Below, piece after piece: positions 35,303 to 44,193 of a stretch of DNA of 64,000 nt. A model generated the notes under the pieces. The model was given only the letters and a program-made list of their open reading frames with translations. It did no database searches and was not told where the DNA came from. How positions within the stretch are numbered: position 1 is the stretch's first letter; each line of letters starts with the position of its first letter. Origin of the DNA: Corynebacterium stercoris (GTDB taxonomy: Bacteria; Actinomycetota; Actinomycetes; Mycobacteriales; Mycobacteriaceae); the NCBI RefSeq assembly GCF_024160105.1, contig NZ_JAMFTQ010000004.1:102295-166294 (forward strand), written 5' to 3'. The position numbers and the translations under genes are program-made.

Positions 35303-36004
35303 ATGACGAACCCCAACGTGAACCCACCGATGCCCGACGACCCTGGCGCACCGGAGAACACCGACGAGCAGTACGTGTCCCCGGACCAGGCTGAATCGCT
35401 TGCCGACGAAGCAGCCGAAGCCCACGCCTTCGAGGCGGCCGCCGACCCGGAGTCGGGCGCGGACGCTGAGGACCCTCTCACTGAGATCTCGGACGCGGAA
35501 ATCGCCGACGCGCTCGAGGCCGATTTGGAGGGGATCGGCGACGGCATCGTCGCTGACGCTGACGGCGACGGCACGGTGAGCGACATTGAACTGCAGCTCG
35601 CCGAGCGCACCGAGGATCTGCAGCGCCTGAGCGCGGAGTACGCCAACTACCGGCGCCGCACCGAGCGCGAGCGCTCGCAGATTGTCGACCAGACGAAGGC
35701 GAAGTTCGTCGAAAAGCTGCTTCCGCTTCTCGACGATCTCGATCTCGCCGAGCAGCACGGAGACCTCGCCGAGGGCCCGCTGAAGTCCTTCGGGGACAAG
35801 CTGCGCTCCACGCTGGAGGGCCAGAAGCTGGCCGCCTTCGGCGCGGAGGGCGAGGCCTTCGACCCGGAGATCCACGAGGCGGTCCAGGACCTGTCCTCGG
35901 GCGACACCAAGGTCATCGGCACCGTGCTGCGCAAGGGCTACCGCCTCGGCGACCACCTCGTGCGCAACGCGATGGTGATCATCGCCGATCCGGTTGCGGA
36001 GTAG
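35303..36004 (+). CDS. grpE: Nucleotide exchange factor GrpE
   Basis: 233 residues, starting at the base after the dnaK stop. A long acidic N-terminus (about 90 residues) precedes the coiled coil ([20 protein letters not shown] and [20 protein letters not shown]), then the beta-domain signature with [20 protein letters not shown]. It exchanges ADP for ATP on DnaK. The extended acidic N-terminus is common in actinobacterial GrpE. Confidence 0.97.
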   Translation: MTNPNVNPPMPDDPGAPENTDEQYVSPDQAESLADEAAEAHAFEAAADPESGADAEDPLTEISDAEIADALEADLEGIGDGIVADADGDGTVSDIELQLAERTEDLQRLSAEYANYRRRTERERSQIVDQTKAKFVEKLLPLLDDLDLAEQHGDLAEGPLKSFGDKLRSTLEGQKLAAFGAEGEAFDPEIHEAVQDLSSGDTKVIGTVLRKGYRLGDHLVRNAMVIIADPVAE

Positions 36005-36066
36005 TACCCACGCCGCGGGCGAGCGGCACACCCTTGAGAAACATGTAAGCGAAAGGAGGATGCGAG

Positions 36067-37281
36067 ATGGCTATGCAACAAGAGTGGGCCAATAAGGATT
36101 ACTACGGCGACCTCGGGGTATCCTCGAGCGCCTCTGCCGCCGACATTAAGAAGGCGTACCGCAAGCTCGCGCGCGAGAACCACCCCGACTCCAACCCCGG
36201 CAACAAGACGGCCGAGGAGAAGTTCAAGCGCGTCGCGGAGGCGTACGACGTCGTCGGCGACGAGGCGAAGCGCAAGGAATACGACCAGTTCAAGTCGATG
36301 ATCGGCTCGGGCGGGTTCGGAGGGTTCTCCGGCCGCTTCGGGGGACAAGGAGGTTCCGGGTTCCCGGGCGGGTTTCGCACGACCTCGACGCAGAGCGACT
36401 TCGACATCGGAGACCTCAACGACATCTTCGGACCCGGGGCTGGCGGACAAGCTGGAGACGGCGGCCTTGGTGATATCCTCGGTGGCTTCTTTAACCGCGG
36501 CGGCGGTGCTGGGCGCAGCGCTCGGCCGTCGCGGGGGGCGGACGTCGAAACCGAAATAAGCATCGACTTCCGCGAGGCCGCCAAGGGCACCACCTTCCCC
36601 GTGGAGCTCACCGGCGAAGCCCCGTGCACGACGTGCCACGGTTCGGGTTCCAAGTCCGGCAAGACCCACACCTGCGAGGTCTGCTCCGGCAGCGGCTACA
36701 TCCGGGAAAACTCCGGCGCGTTCGGCATGGCCCGGCCGTGCACGAACTGCGGCGGCACAGGTGAAGTCATCGAGGATCCGTGCGCGACCTGCGGCGGCAC
36801 CGGCACCGTGCGCCGGACGCGTTCCATCACGGTGCGCATCCCCGCCGGCGTCGTGGACGGGCAGAAGGTGCGCCTCGCCGGCCAAGGCGAGGCCGGGCCG
36901 AACGGCACCCCGTCCGGTGACCTCTTCGTCACCGTGCGCGTGAAGCCTGATGCGGTGTTCACCCGCAGCGGCGACGACCTCGAGATCACCGTCCCCGTCT
37001 CCTTCGGCGAGCTGGCTCTCGGCGGCACCATCACGGTGCCGACGCTGGACAAGCCCGTCAAGGTGAAAGTGCCCGCCGGCACGCCGAACGGGCGTACTCT
37101 TCGCGTGAAGGGGCGCGGCATCCAGCGCAAATCCGGCACCGCCGGCGACCTGCTGGTGACGGTCGAGGTCCGCGTGCCCAAGGACCTGGATGCCAGCGCC
37201 ATGAGCGCGCTGCGCACCTACGCCCAGGCGGAGAAGGACTCCGGCTTCGACCCGCGCGCCGGGTGGGCCGGGGCCAAGTAG
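36067..37281 (+). CDS. dnaJ: Chaperone DnaJ (type I, with zinc domain)
   Basis: 404 residues from ATG 36067, behind AAAGGAGG. It has a J domain ([23 protein letters not shown] at about residue 38), a Gly/Phe-rich linker (residues 80-150), and four zinc motifs [24 protein letters not shown] and CATCGGTG. Full type I architecture means it can bind substrates and stimulate DnaK. It lies 62 bp after grpE in the same operon. Confidence 0.97.
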   Translation: MAMQQEWANKDYYGDLGVSSSASAADIKKAYRKLARENHPDSNPGNKTAEEKFKRVAEAYDVVGDEAKRKEYDQFKSMIGSGGFGGFSGRFGGQGGSGFPGGFRTTSTQSDFDIGDLNDIFGPGAGGQAGDGGLGDILGGFFNRGGGAGRSARPSRGADVETEISIDFREAAKGTTFPVELTGEAPCTTCHGSGSKSGKTHTCEVCSGSGYIRENSGAFGMARPCTNCGGTGEVIEDPCATCGGTGTVRRTRSITVRIPAGVVDGQKVRLAGQGEAGPNGTPSGDLFVTVRVKPDAVFTRSGDDLEITVPVSFGELALGGTITVPTLDKPVKVKVPAGTPNGRTLRVKGRGIQRKSGTAGDLLVTVEVRVPKDLDASAMSALRTYAQAEKDSGFDPRAGWAGAK

Positions 37282-37296
37282 CGGGAGGTGAGTGGC

Positions 37297-37701
37297 ATGG
37301 CAGACGAAAAGTACTACGTCATCTCCGCCGCCGCCGAGCTCACCGGCATGCACGCGCAAACGCTGCGCCAGTACGACCGGCTCGGCCTGGTCACGCCGAT
37401 ACGCACGCGCGGGGGCGGCCGCCGGTACTCCACCCGCGACATCACGATGCTGCGCCGCATCCAGCAGCTCTCCCAGGAGGAGGGCGTGAACCTGGCGGGC
37501 ATCAAGACAATCATCGAGCTGACCGAACGCATCGAGACGCTCGAGGGTCAGCTCGACACCCAGAGCGCCAAGGTGGAGGAGCTGCAGCGCCAGCTGGTGT
37601 CGCGGCGCACGGGCGGCGAGCTGGTGCACGTCCCGCGCTCGACGCAGATCGTGCTTTGGGACGACAGCGTGAGGCGGCGCCGCAAAACCGCCGAGCGGTA
37701 G
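37297..37701 (+). CDS. hspR: Heat-shock repressor HspR (MerR family)
   Basis: 134 residues from ATG 37297; GGGAGG lies 9 nt upstream, favouring it over the GTG at 37288. The MerR helix-turn-helix is clear: YVISAAAELTGMHAQTLRQY, then RTRGGGRRYSTRDI, followed by a coiled coil. HspR binds HAIR boxes; such boxes precede dnaK (33333) and clpB (46301) here. In mycobacteria and streptomycetes DnaK acts as co-repressor. It closes the dnaK operon before a strong terminator. Confidence 0.95.
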   Translation: MADEKYYVISAAAELTGMHAQTLRQYDRLGLVTPIRTRGGGRRYSTRDITMLRRIQQLSQEEGVNLAGIKTIIELTERIETLEGQLDTQSAKVEELQRQLVSRRTGGELVHVPRSTQIVLWDDSVRRRRKTAER

Positions 37702-37705
37702 AGAA

Positions 37706-37737
37706 AAGCCCGAACGGGAGTGATCCTGTTCGGGCTT
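37706..37737. terminator. Bidirectional terminator of the dnaK operon and the adjacent membrane-protein gene
   Basis: AAGCCCGAAC (37706-37715) pairs perfectly with GTTCGGGCTT (37728-37737). A preceding A-run (GAGAAAA) serves as T-run on the opposite strand. A CGTCGGAAAGC 11-mer follows at 37745. Confidence 0.85.
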
Positions 37738-37758
37738 AAGCTTTCGTCGGAAAGCGAG

Positions 37759-38577
37759 TTACTTGCGCACGATCTGCTGGTGGTCGTCGCGGTTCAGCAC
37801 GGAGCGGGCACCGGCTGCACCGGCGAGGGAAGCGATCACGGCGCCGATGATCAGGCCTGCGAAGGTCCACCAGGTGCCGACGGCGGCCTGGTCGGAGATC
37901 TCGTCGGCCTTGCGGGCGGCGTCGTCGGCCATCTCGTTGGCCTGCTGCTTCGCGTTGTCGATGTCCTCCTGGGTCACGTTCACGTTCTCCTGGACCTCGT
38001 TGCGCGCCTCGTTGATGGCGTCCTCGAGCTCCTGGCGGGTGACGTTCTGGGACGCGTACTCACCAGCCGCGCCGACGGTGGTGCCGGCAGCAGCGCCGAG
38101 GGCGGAACCAGCGGAGCCGAGCAGGGAGCCGACGCCGCCGATCACGGAAGCGCCGAGCCAACCGGCGAGGATCAGGGATGCGATAAGCGAGGTCGCCCAG
38201 GTAGCGAAGCCGTGGAACAGGCCCGCGCGCACGCCGAGCGCACCGGAGACGTAGCCGGCGGCGGCGAAGGCCACGGCGAGGGAGATCAGCGCGAAGATGC
38301 CGGTCGCGATGCCGGAGGAGCCCTGCAGGCCCATCGCGGCAGCGCCGACGCCGAGCAGGATCATGATGCCCAGGAAGGTCACCACGCCGGCGAAGATCGC
38401 GCCCCAGGACACGTTGCCGTTGGAGACGTTGTCGGAGCCGGTGCCGATCCACGCTTCCTGGCCGATGTGGTCCTCAGTCTGGTACGCGGTGGAGGTCGTC
38501 GCGGCGGCCGGAGCTGCCTCGCGGGTGGTCGTGGTGCGCTTCACGCGCTTGACCTGCTTCGGGTTCTGGTTGGTCAT
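37759..38577 (-). CDS. Membrane protein with coiled-coil segment, unknown function
   Basis: 272 residues. A basic N-terminus (NPKQVKRVKRTTTT) leads to at least four hydrophobic helices (WGAIFAGVVTFLGIMILLGV, IATGIFALISLAVAFAAAGY, TSLIASLILAGWLGASVIGG), then a hydrophilic coiled coil rich in Asn, Glu and Ala (TRQELEDAINEARNEVQENV), and a last helix (WWTFAGLIIGAVIASLAGAA). The layout resembles small 'YrzE/TIGR04086-like' membrane proteins seen near stress genes. The leader holds a GGCAGG/CCTGCC hairpin. The PRC-barrel stress protein at 57247 is another stress-type envelope protein, but no functional link is shown. Confidence 0.65.
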   Translation of the reverse strand: MTNQNPKQVKRVKRTTTTREAAPAAATTSTAYQTEDHIGQEAWIGTGSDNVSNGNVSWGAIFAGVVTFLGIMILLGVGAAAMGLQGSSGIATGIFALISLAVAFAAAGYVSGALGVRAGLFHGFATWATSLIASLILAGWLGASVIGGVGSLLGSAGSALGAAAGTTVGAAGEYASQNVTRQELEDAINEARNEVQENVNVTQEDIDNAKQQANEMADDAARKADEISDQAAVGTWWTFAGLIIGAVIASLAGAAGARSVLNRDDHQQIVRK

Positions 38578-38900
38578 GGGAAATCCTTTGACAGTGAAGT
38601 TTCACGGCAGGCCGTGTGCCTGCCACTCCAACGACCGTACGGAAGTTGATGATTCAAAAAAGTCTCAGTTTGATAACACTAACCTCGCTTCCACGCTTTT
38701 CGACGTTCGCCTTCTCCCGTATCTCGCCTCCCATTCCTGCCATCGTCGCTGGACAGCGCGGTTTTGGCGCACACGGGCGCGCAGTGAGGACGGCGCTAGC
38801 GTGCGATTGCTCACGTTTGCAGCCCTGAAAGCGACCCACGCCACACAAACCCCGGCATGGAAAACCCCAAGCAGCGTTGGGCTGCCCGGGCTTAAAGAAC
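38578..38900 (-). promoter_or_regulatory. Intergenic region with pqo terminator and promoter of the membrane-protein gene
   Basis: The pqo transcript (minus) probably ends at the hairpin at about 38861-38892, where CCCAA/TTGGG arms around GCTGC are followed on the minus strand by GGTTTT. Nearer 38600-38620 an imperfect GGCAGG...CCTGCC stem would sit in the 5' leader of the membrane-protein gene. One CGTCGNNAAGC-family site lies at 38695. No gene is supported in this 323-bp stretch. Confidence 0.5.
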
Positions 38901-40664
38901 CTACTTGAACTCGATGGACGCCGCGCCGCCGATGTGGCGCAGGTTGGACTTAGCCAGGTCGAAGAGGCGGCCGACGCCGCCCTCGAGGAACGCGGTGCGG
39001 GCGCCGGACTTGGCGAAGCCCTTCATCATGTCCCAGGTGATGTCCGGCGGGAGGGACAGCGCGTTCGGGTCGGTGACAATGTCGACGAGCACCGGCCCAT
39101 CGAAGGCCAGCGCCTCGGCGAGGACCGGCTCGAGGTCGTCCGGATCCTCGATGCGGTAGGACTGGATGCCCACACCCTTGGCGATCTCGGCGTAATTCGC
39201 CTCCTCGTGGTCGGTGCCGAAGTACGGCATGCCGGCCACCATCATCTCCAGCTTCACCATGCCCAGGGAGGAGTTGTTGAAGCAGATCACCTTCACCGGC
39301 AGCTGGTGCAGCTTGATGGTCAGCAGCTCACCCATGAGCATGCCCAAGCCGCCGTCGCCGGACCAGGAAATCACCTGGCGGTCCGGGAACGCGGCCTGCA
39401 CGCCGATGGCCATCGGCAGGGCATTAGCCATGGTGCCGTGGAGGAAGGACGCGGCTTCGTCGCGCTTGCCGTTCGGGGTGAGGTAGCGCGAGGACCACAC
39501 GTTGCACATGCCGGTGTCGACCGTGAAGTAGGCGTCTTCGTCGGCAAGCTTGTCCAGCACGGACGCGGCCAGCTCGGGGTGGATCGGCTTCTTCGCCTCG
39601 GAAGCCTTGTGGGTGTAGTGCTCGATGACGTCGTGCAGCAGCTCGTAGTGGCGCTTGAGCATCTTGTCGAGGAACTTGCGGCTCTTCTTCTCCTCGACGT
39701 GCGGGAGGATGTTCTCGATGGTGCTCTTCACGTCGCCGACCACCGGGTATTCGACGGTGGTGCGGCGGCCGATGTGGGTGCCGTCGATGTCGATCTGCGC
39801 GACGTTCTCGTCCGGCAGCCAGTCGGTGTAGGGGAAGTCGGTGCCGACCATGATGAACAGGTCGCACTCCTCCATCGCCTCGACGCAGGAACCGTAGCCG
39901 AGCAGGCCGGACATGCCGACGTCGTAAGGGTTGTCGTACTCGAAGAACATCTTGCCGCGGAAGGTGTGGCCCACCGGCGCCTTGATCTTCTCGGCGAGGG
40001 CGAACACCTCGTCGCGGGCGTCGCGTGCACCGTAACCGGCGAAGATGGTGACCTTCTCGGCCTTGTTAATCGCCTCGACGAGGCGGGCGGCCTCGTGCGG
40101 GTCCGGGTAGACGCGCTTGCCGGCGCCGGTGGCGTAGACGCCGTCGGCGGTGTGCGGGCCGTCGGCGACATCGGCGGCGAACACGTCGCCCGGCACGACC
40201 ATCACGGACACGCCGTTGCCGGCCAGCGTGTTCTGCAGGGCGTTGTGCAGCACGCGCATGCCCTGGTCGGCGTTGTGCGCGACCTCGCAGTACGAGGAGC
40301 ACTCCTGGAAGAGCAGCTCCGGGTGGGTCTCCTGGAAGAAGGAGGAGCCGATCTCGATCGTCGGGATGTGGGACGCAATGGCGAGGACCTTCGCGCCGTT
40401 GCGGTGGGACTCGAAAAGGCCCTGCACAAAGTGGGTGTTGCCCGGGCCGCAGGACGCGCCGCACACTGCGAGCTCGTCGGCGGCGAGGGAATCGGCGCCG
40501 GCGGCGAACGCGGCGGCCTCCTCGTTGCGCACGTGGATCCACTCGATGTCGCTCTGGCGGACGGCGTCGGAAAGCGGGTTCAGCGAGTCACCCACCAGAC
40601 CGTAAATGCGCTTCACGCCTTCCTTCTCAAGGCGCTGCACCAACTGCGTGGCGAAGTTCGTCAT
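38901..40664 (-). CDS. pqo: Pyruvate:quinone oxidoreductase (pyruvate dehydrogenase, quinone)
   Basis: 587 residues from the ATG at 40664, behind AAAGGAG at 6 nt spacing. ThDP enzyme layout: the N-terminal catalytic Glu lies in WIHVRNEEAAAFAAGA, and the thiamine-binding motif is GDGGLGMLMGELLTIKL ending in CFNNSSLGM. The C-terminal arm (ITWDMMKGFAKSGARTAFLE) is the type that binds membrane lipid in E. coli PoxB. It oxidises pyruvate to acetate and CO2 and reduces menaquinone. It starts only 17 nt after the DUF1023 hydrolase gene, suggesting co-transcription. Confidence 0.93.
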   Translation of the reverse strand: MTNFATQLVQRLEKEGVKRIYGLVGDSLNPLSDAVRQSDIEWIHVRNEEAAAFAAGADSLAADELAVCGASCGPGNTHFVQGLFESHRNGAKVLAIASHIPTIEIGSSFFQETHPELLFQECSSYCEVAHNADQGMRVLHNALQNTLAGNGVSVMVVPGDVFAADVADGPHTADGVYATGAGKRVYPDPHEAARLVEAINKAEKVTIFAGYGARDARDEVFALAEKIKAPVGHTFRGKMFFEYDNPYDVGMSGLLGYGSCVEAMEECDLFIMVGTDFPYTDWLPDENVAQIDIDGTHIGRRTTVEYPVVGDVKSTIENILPHVEEKKSRKFLDKMLKRHYELLHDVIEHYTHKASEAKKPIHPELAASVLDKLADEDAYFTVDTGMCNVWSSRYLTPNGKRDEAASFLHGTMANALPMAIGVQAAFPDRQVISWSGDGGLGMLMGELLTIKLHQLPVKVICFNNSSLGMVKLEMMVAGMPYFGTDHEEANYAEIAKGVGIQSYRIEDPDDLEPVLAEALAFDGPVLVDIVTDPNALSLPPDITWDMMKGFAKSGARTAFLEGGVGRLFDLAKSNLRHIGGAASIEFK

Positions 40665-40681
40665 GATGCTCCTTTTATTGG

Positions 40682-41869
40682 TCACATATTTGCACCCGCC
40701 GATGCTACTGAAGTTTCAACAAGCTGTCCGTGCGCCGCGAGCGCGCTCAGGAACGCCTCGTCGGTGAAGTACGCCCCGTGGTCCCCGCGCACGCCGCCGA
40801 CCACCTGCGCGCCGTACGCGGCACTACTCGGCGACGCCCCCAGCACGCCCCGCGTCCCAGACCGCAGCGCCAGAATCGGGTCCCGATCCGCGTCCACCAC
40901 GTACACCTGCGCGTCCGGGCCAGCCAGCGTCAGGTCCGCGGCCGACTCACCGGCGACGCCGGGGCTGCCGAGGAGCCACAGGTCGTCGGCAAGCAAGCCG
41001 CGCTCGGCCGCCGCCTGCGTGGCCACGCGCGTGCCGTACGAGTGCGCGACCACAGTTTTCTGCGCCTCCGGGAACCGCTCCTCGAGCGCCGCCTGGAACA
41101 GGGCCAGGTTCGCGGAGCCTTCGCTTGCCGACGCCGGGCTGATCGCCAACCCAACCTCCTTCGGCGGCTGATAACCCTGCCACACGACCACGGCGGCACC
41201 GGTGCGCGCGGCGATGCGCTGCGCTTTCTCCACCTCGTGCGCGAGGTCGGCGGGATCGCCCGTGGTCGCACCCGCCACCATCGTGATCACGCGCGCGGGA
41301 TCGGCGGTGTTGCCGACCATCACCGTCGTCGACCGCGGCCCCGCCTCCAGCACGAGCCCGCCCGCATCCTTAACCACAGCGCGTGCAGACGCCGGCAATC
41401 CAGCCACGTGGCGCGCCGACAACGCGTGCAAGTCCTCCCCGGGGTGGTTCGCCAGCGCGTCGAACCCCTCCCCGCGCGCCCGGTTGAGCTCGCGCGCGAG
41501 CTGCGTATCCAGCTGCAGCGAGAGCTGGTTCAGCCACACGATCAGGCGGTAGTGCTGGTAGCGCACGGCGGTTTCGGCGGCGGCGTCGAGCATCGCCTGG
41601 GCCGCGGCGGCGGCCTCGAGGGCCATGCGCATGCGCACCAGCGACGCCGCGCGGGTGTCCAGCGATTCGGCGAGCGCTGTGGTGCGGCGAAGCGCCGCAT
41701 CGGCGGCGGGGCCGGCGAATCCGGTCGCGGCGAGTTCCGCGGCGGCGCGCCGGGCATCATCCGCGCGAGCCGCGACCTCGCGCTGGGCAAGACCGAGCGC
41801 GTCAGCGGCGGCGCGCAGCTCGGCCGGGTCCAGCTGCGGCGCGTACGCGACGGCGGCGACGTTACCCAC
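40682..41869 (-). CDS. DUF1023 alpha/beta-hydrolase
   Basis: 395 residues from the GTG at 41869. The first 150 residues are a long helical, Ala/Arg-rich region resembling ESX/WXG100-type helical hairpins (QLDPAELRAAADALGLAQRE). The C-terminal hydrolase domain has ITMVAGATTG, VVWQGYQPP, the nucleophile elbow VVAHSYGTRVA (Ser near residue 277), and a His in RGDHGAYFTDEAFL. DUF1023 proteins are found next to WXG100-like genes in actinobacteria; here an 86-residue helical protein overlaps its start by 8 nt. The substrate is unknown. Confidence 0.82.
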   Translation of the reverse strand: MGNVAAVAYAPQLDPAELRAAADALGLAQREVAARADDARRAAAELAATGFAGPAADAALRRTTALAESLDTRAASLVRMRMALEAAAAAQAMLDAAAETAVRYQHYRLIVWLNQLSLQLDTQLARELNRARGEGFDALANHPGEDLHALSARHVAGLPASARAVVKDAGGLVLEAGPRSTTVMVGNTADPARVITMVAGATTGDPADLAHEVEKAQRIAARTGAAVVVWQGYQPPKEVGLAISPASASEGSANLALFQAALEERFPEAQKTVVAHSYGTRVATQAAAERGLLADDLWLLGSPGVAGESAADLTLAGPDAQVYVVDADRDPILALRSGTRGVLGASPSSAAYGAQVVGGVRGDHGAYFTDEAFLSALAAHGQLVETSVASAGANM

Positions 41870-42122
41870 GGTGCACCCCCAACGCGGCGGCGAGCGAGGC
41901 ATCGGCGCGCTCCACAGCGGAGGCGAAGCCGGCGATGGCGCTGAGGTGGGAGGAGAGGGCCTGCAAGGAAGCGTCGTAAAGCGAGTGCTCCCTGCTCTGC
42001 GCGGCGGCGAGCGCGGCCCCGGCCTGGGACGGGGTAAGACGCGCGACAGGCAGCGGGGAAGTGTCGGGGAGGTGGGCGAGGGCGGAGCGTGCGGTGCGGG
42101 GGCCGAGTTCGATGAAGGTCAT
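41862..42122 (-). CDS. Small helical ESX/WXG100-like protein
   Basis: 86 residues, almost entirely helical by composition (LTPSQAGAALAAAQSREHSL, LSSHLSAIAGFASAVERADA), with no signal peptide and no clear W-x-G. Its length and pairing with a hydrolase carrying a helical N-terminus are like ESX partner proteins encoded beside DUF1023 enzymes. The GTG start of the hydrolase overlaps its stop, so the two are translationally coupled. A role as secretion partner or chaperone is inferred from context only. Confidence 0.55.
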   Translation of the reverse strand: MTFIELGPRTARSALAHLPDTSPLPVARLTPSQAGAALAAAQSREHSLYDASLQALSSHLSAIAGFASAVERADASLAAALGVHRG

Positions 42123-42213
42123 GCGGCAACAGTGGCAAGCGGCGGCGAACGCGGCAATGGTGCGCGGGCAAACTGTGGATAACCCGGCGAGAAATCAAAC
42201 TAAAGTTGTCCAC

Positions 42214-43044
42214 ATGAAACTCGCCTTATTGCAAACGGTCACTGGCGGCGACGTACGCGAGAACATCGCGCTGCTGACGCCCCTGATCCGCGATGCCGCG
42301 GCCGCTGGCGCGACGCTCATTGTGCTGCCGGAGGCCGCCAGCCAGGCCTTCGACCAGGGGCGATTGGACACGCAGGCCGAGGAGTTGGACGGGCAGTTCG
42401 CCACCGCGATGCGCAAGCTTGCCGACGAACTTTCCGTCACCATCGTGGCCGGCATGTTCCGCCCCGGCGATACCAATAAGGTCGACGGCAAGGAGCTCAA
42501 CCGGGTGCGCAACACCGCGCTGATCACCGGCGGCGGGGTGCACAAGGGCTACGACAAGATTCACGCCTACGACGCGTTCGACTACCGCGAGTCCGACACC
42601 GTGCAGACTGGCAATGAGCTGGTCACCTTCGTGCACGAGGGCGCGGTGGTCGGCGTGGCGATCTGCTTCGACATCCGCTTCCCCGAGCAGTTCAAGGCTC
42701 TGGCCAACCGCGGCGCCGAGGTGATTCTCGTGCCGACGAGCTGGGCGGACGGCCCCGGCAAGCTGGACCAGTGGCGCGCGCTGACGGTGGCCCGCGCACT
42801 GGACACCGGCGCGTTCATCGTCGCGCCCGGCCAGGCGCGCCCGGACTGGGAGACGAAGGCCGGCGAGGACTCTGGCCCGACCGGCATCGGCCACTCCGCG
42901 GTGGTGAACCCGCAGGGCGTGCGCCTCGCCGAGGCGGGCTACGCGCCGGAGACGCTCATCGTCGACATCGATCTCGCGGAGGTCGCGCAGGCCCGCAAAG
43001 CGCTGCCGCTGCTCACCATCACCAACGCCACCGAGATGCGCTAG
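42214..43044 (+). CDS. Carbon-nitrogen hydrolase (nitrilase superfamily amidase)
   Basis: 276 residues. The Glu-Lys-Cys triad is visible: Glu in IVLPEAASQAF, Lys in YDKIHAYDAFDYRES and Cys in VVGVAICFDIRFPE. The sequence is close to the Nit1/Nit2 branch that hydrolyses deaminated glutathione or omega-amides such as 2-oxoglutaramate. ATG 42214 follows a TAAAGT -10 box by exactly 7 nt, indicating a leaderless transcript. It converges with the globin-type gene, overlapping its end by 4 nt. Confidence 0.88.
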   Translation: MKLALLQTVTGGDVRENIALLTPLIRDAAAAGATLIVLPEAASQAFDQGRLDTQAEELDGQFATAMRKLADELSVTIVAGMFRPGDTNKVDGKELNRVRNTALITGGGVHKGYDKIHAYDAFDYRESDTVQTGNELVTFVHEGAVVGVAICFDIRFPEQFKALANRGAEVILVPTSWADGPGKLDQWRALTVARALDTGAFIVAPGQARPDWETKAGEDSGPTGIGHSAVVNPQGVRLAEAGYAPETLIVDIDLAEVAQARKALPLLTITNATEMR

Positions 43045-44114
43045 ATCCGCACGAACCAGCCGGGGTCCGCGTCGTGCGCGACCACCTGCGCGCCAGGCAC
43101 CAGCCCACGCAGCTCGGCGAGGTCCGCCTCGGCGCCGCACAGCACCACGTCCCCCGCGTCCGCGAGCAGCTCGCCGAGCGGCGCCACAACACGCTCCACG
43201 CTTGCCGACGCCCGCCTCGTGACCACCTTTCGCCACTCACCCTCGCGCTGCGCCGCCAACGTGACGGTCAGCCACGGCTGCGCGGCGGCGAGTGCGGCGA
43301 ACGTGCCGGCGTCGTAGATGTCTTCCGGCGCGTCTCCTGCGAGGATGCAGTGCGTCTCGGGGCGCGTGCCGCGCTCCAGCAGGGAGAACACCAAGGCGCG
43401 CGCCGCCGCCGCGCCCGTGCCGATGCCCACGATCACCGCCCGCTCACCCTCCAACCGCGGGGCCGCGCCGCGGGGCGCGCCGAGGGTGAGGTAATCGCCG
43501 ACTGCGAGGTCGAAACCCCCGGCGTCAGCACGCGGGACGTGGAATTCCAGCTGGCCGTAGCCGTTCGCGGGCAGCGCCGGGATGACGCCGCGCCACACGC
43601 CCTGCCGGCCAACCTGCATCGCGGGCAGCACTTGGCCGGGGAGGTAGGCGACGGGCATGCCGGACTCGCAACGCACGAGCGCCACACCGCTTAGCGTCTG
43701 GGTCACATCCGTGACCTGCGCCGCGACGGCGGGAGCGATGCCGGCGAGGTCCGCGGCCTCAGTCGCCTCGCGCATCACCTCGGCGGCGGCGATGAGAACG
43801 TACCGGGCAACATCGTCCGCCCCTGACGCATCCGCGACCATGCCCGCCACCGCCGGGTACTCAGCCGCCGGGAAGCCCACCCGGCGCAAATCCAGCGCCC
43901 ACGCGCGCATGCGCTCCGCGACCGCGTCCGTGAGTTCGGGGGTGGGGGAGTGGGTGAGGGTGAAAACACAGGCGTCGAGAAGCACCTGCGGAACCTGCGA
44001 CGCGCCCTCCGGGAACATGCCCGCGGCGGCCGGCCCGTACGCGCCCACGAGGCGCTCGAACACCGCGGCGCGCAAGCGGGCGGCGTCGGCGGTGAGCGCG
44101 GCGGGGATCTGCAT
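43041..44114 (-). CDS. Globin/flavohemoprotein-like protein with degenerate cofactor sites
   Basis: 357 residues. An N-terminal globin-like domain (residues 1-140, e.g. VFERLVGAYGPAAAGMF and FPAAEYPAVAGMV) is fused to a ferredoxin-reductase-like part with a nucleotide-binding loop (AVIVGIGTGAAAARALVFSL). In flavohemoglobins the proximal heme His sits 10 residues before the Tyr of the PEHYP segment; the aligned residue here is Leu (LDLRRVGFPAAEYP). The FAD-binding RxYS motif is also missing, replaced by GQLEFHVPR. The protein may therefore lack heme and flavin, or use other residues. ATG 44114 follows TACCCT by 7 nt. It could have a sensory role; NO dioxygenase activity looks unlikely. Confidence 0.7.
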   Translation of the reverse strand: MQIPAALTADAARLRAAVFERLVGAYGPAAAGMFPEGASQVPQVLLDACVFTLTHSPTPELTDAVAERMRAWALDLRRVGFPAAEYPAVAGMVADASGADDVARYVLIAAAEVMREATEAADLAGIAPAVAAQVTDVTQTLSGVALVRCESGMPVAYLPGQVLPAMQVGRQGVWRGVIPALPANGYGQLEFHVPRADAGGFDLAVGDYLTLGAPRGAAPRLEGERAVIVGIGTGAAAARALVFSLLERGTRPETHCILAGDAPEDIYDAGTFAALAAAQPWLTVTLAAQREGEWRKVVTRRASASVERVVAPLGELLADAGDVVLCGAEADLAELRGLVPGAQVVAHDADPGWFVRI

Positions 44115-44193
44115 AGGGCCAAGGGTACCCACCTGCGCACCCCCTCCATTAATGTGCGGAAGCAGTGCAATCCCGATGAGAAAGGTGGCCGAC

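Noticed and set aside
33455..36031. An 858-codon minus-strand open frame opposite dnaK-grpE
   Set aside because: A shadow of strongly biased codons in highly expressed genes. DnaK antisense frames have been mistaken for genes (for example as glutamate dehydrogenase), so it is left out.
42214..43044. Possible nitrile hydratase or biotinidase assignment for the nitrilase-fold gene
   Set aside because: The motifs fit the broad Nit amidase branch; the sequence does not justify a narrower substrate claim.
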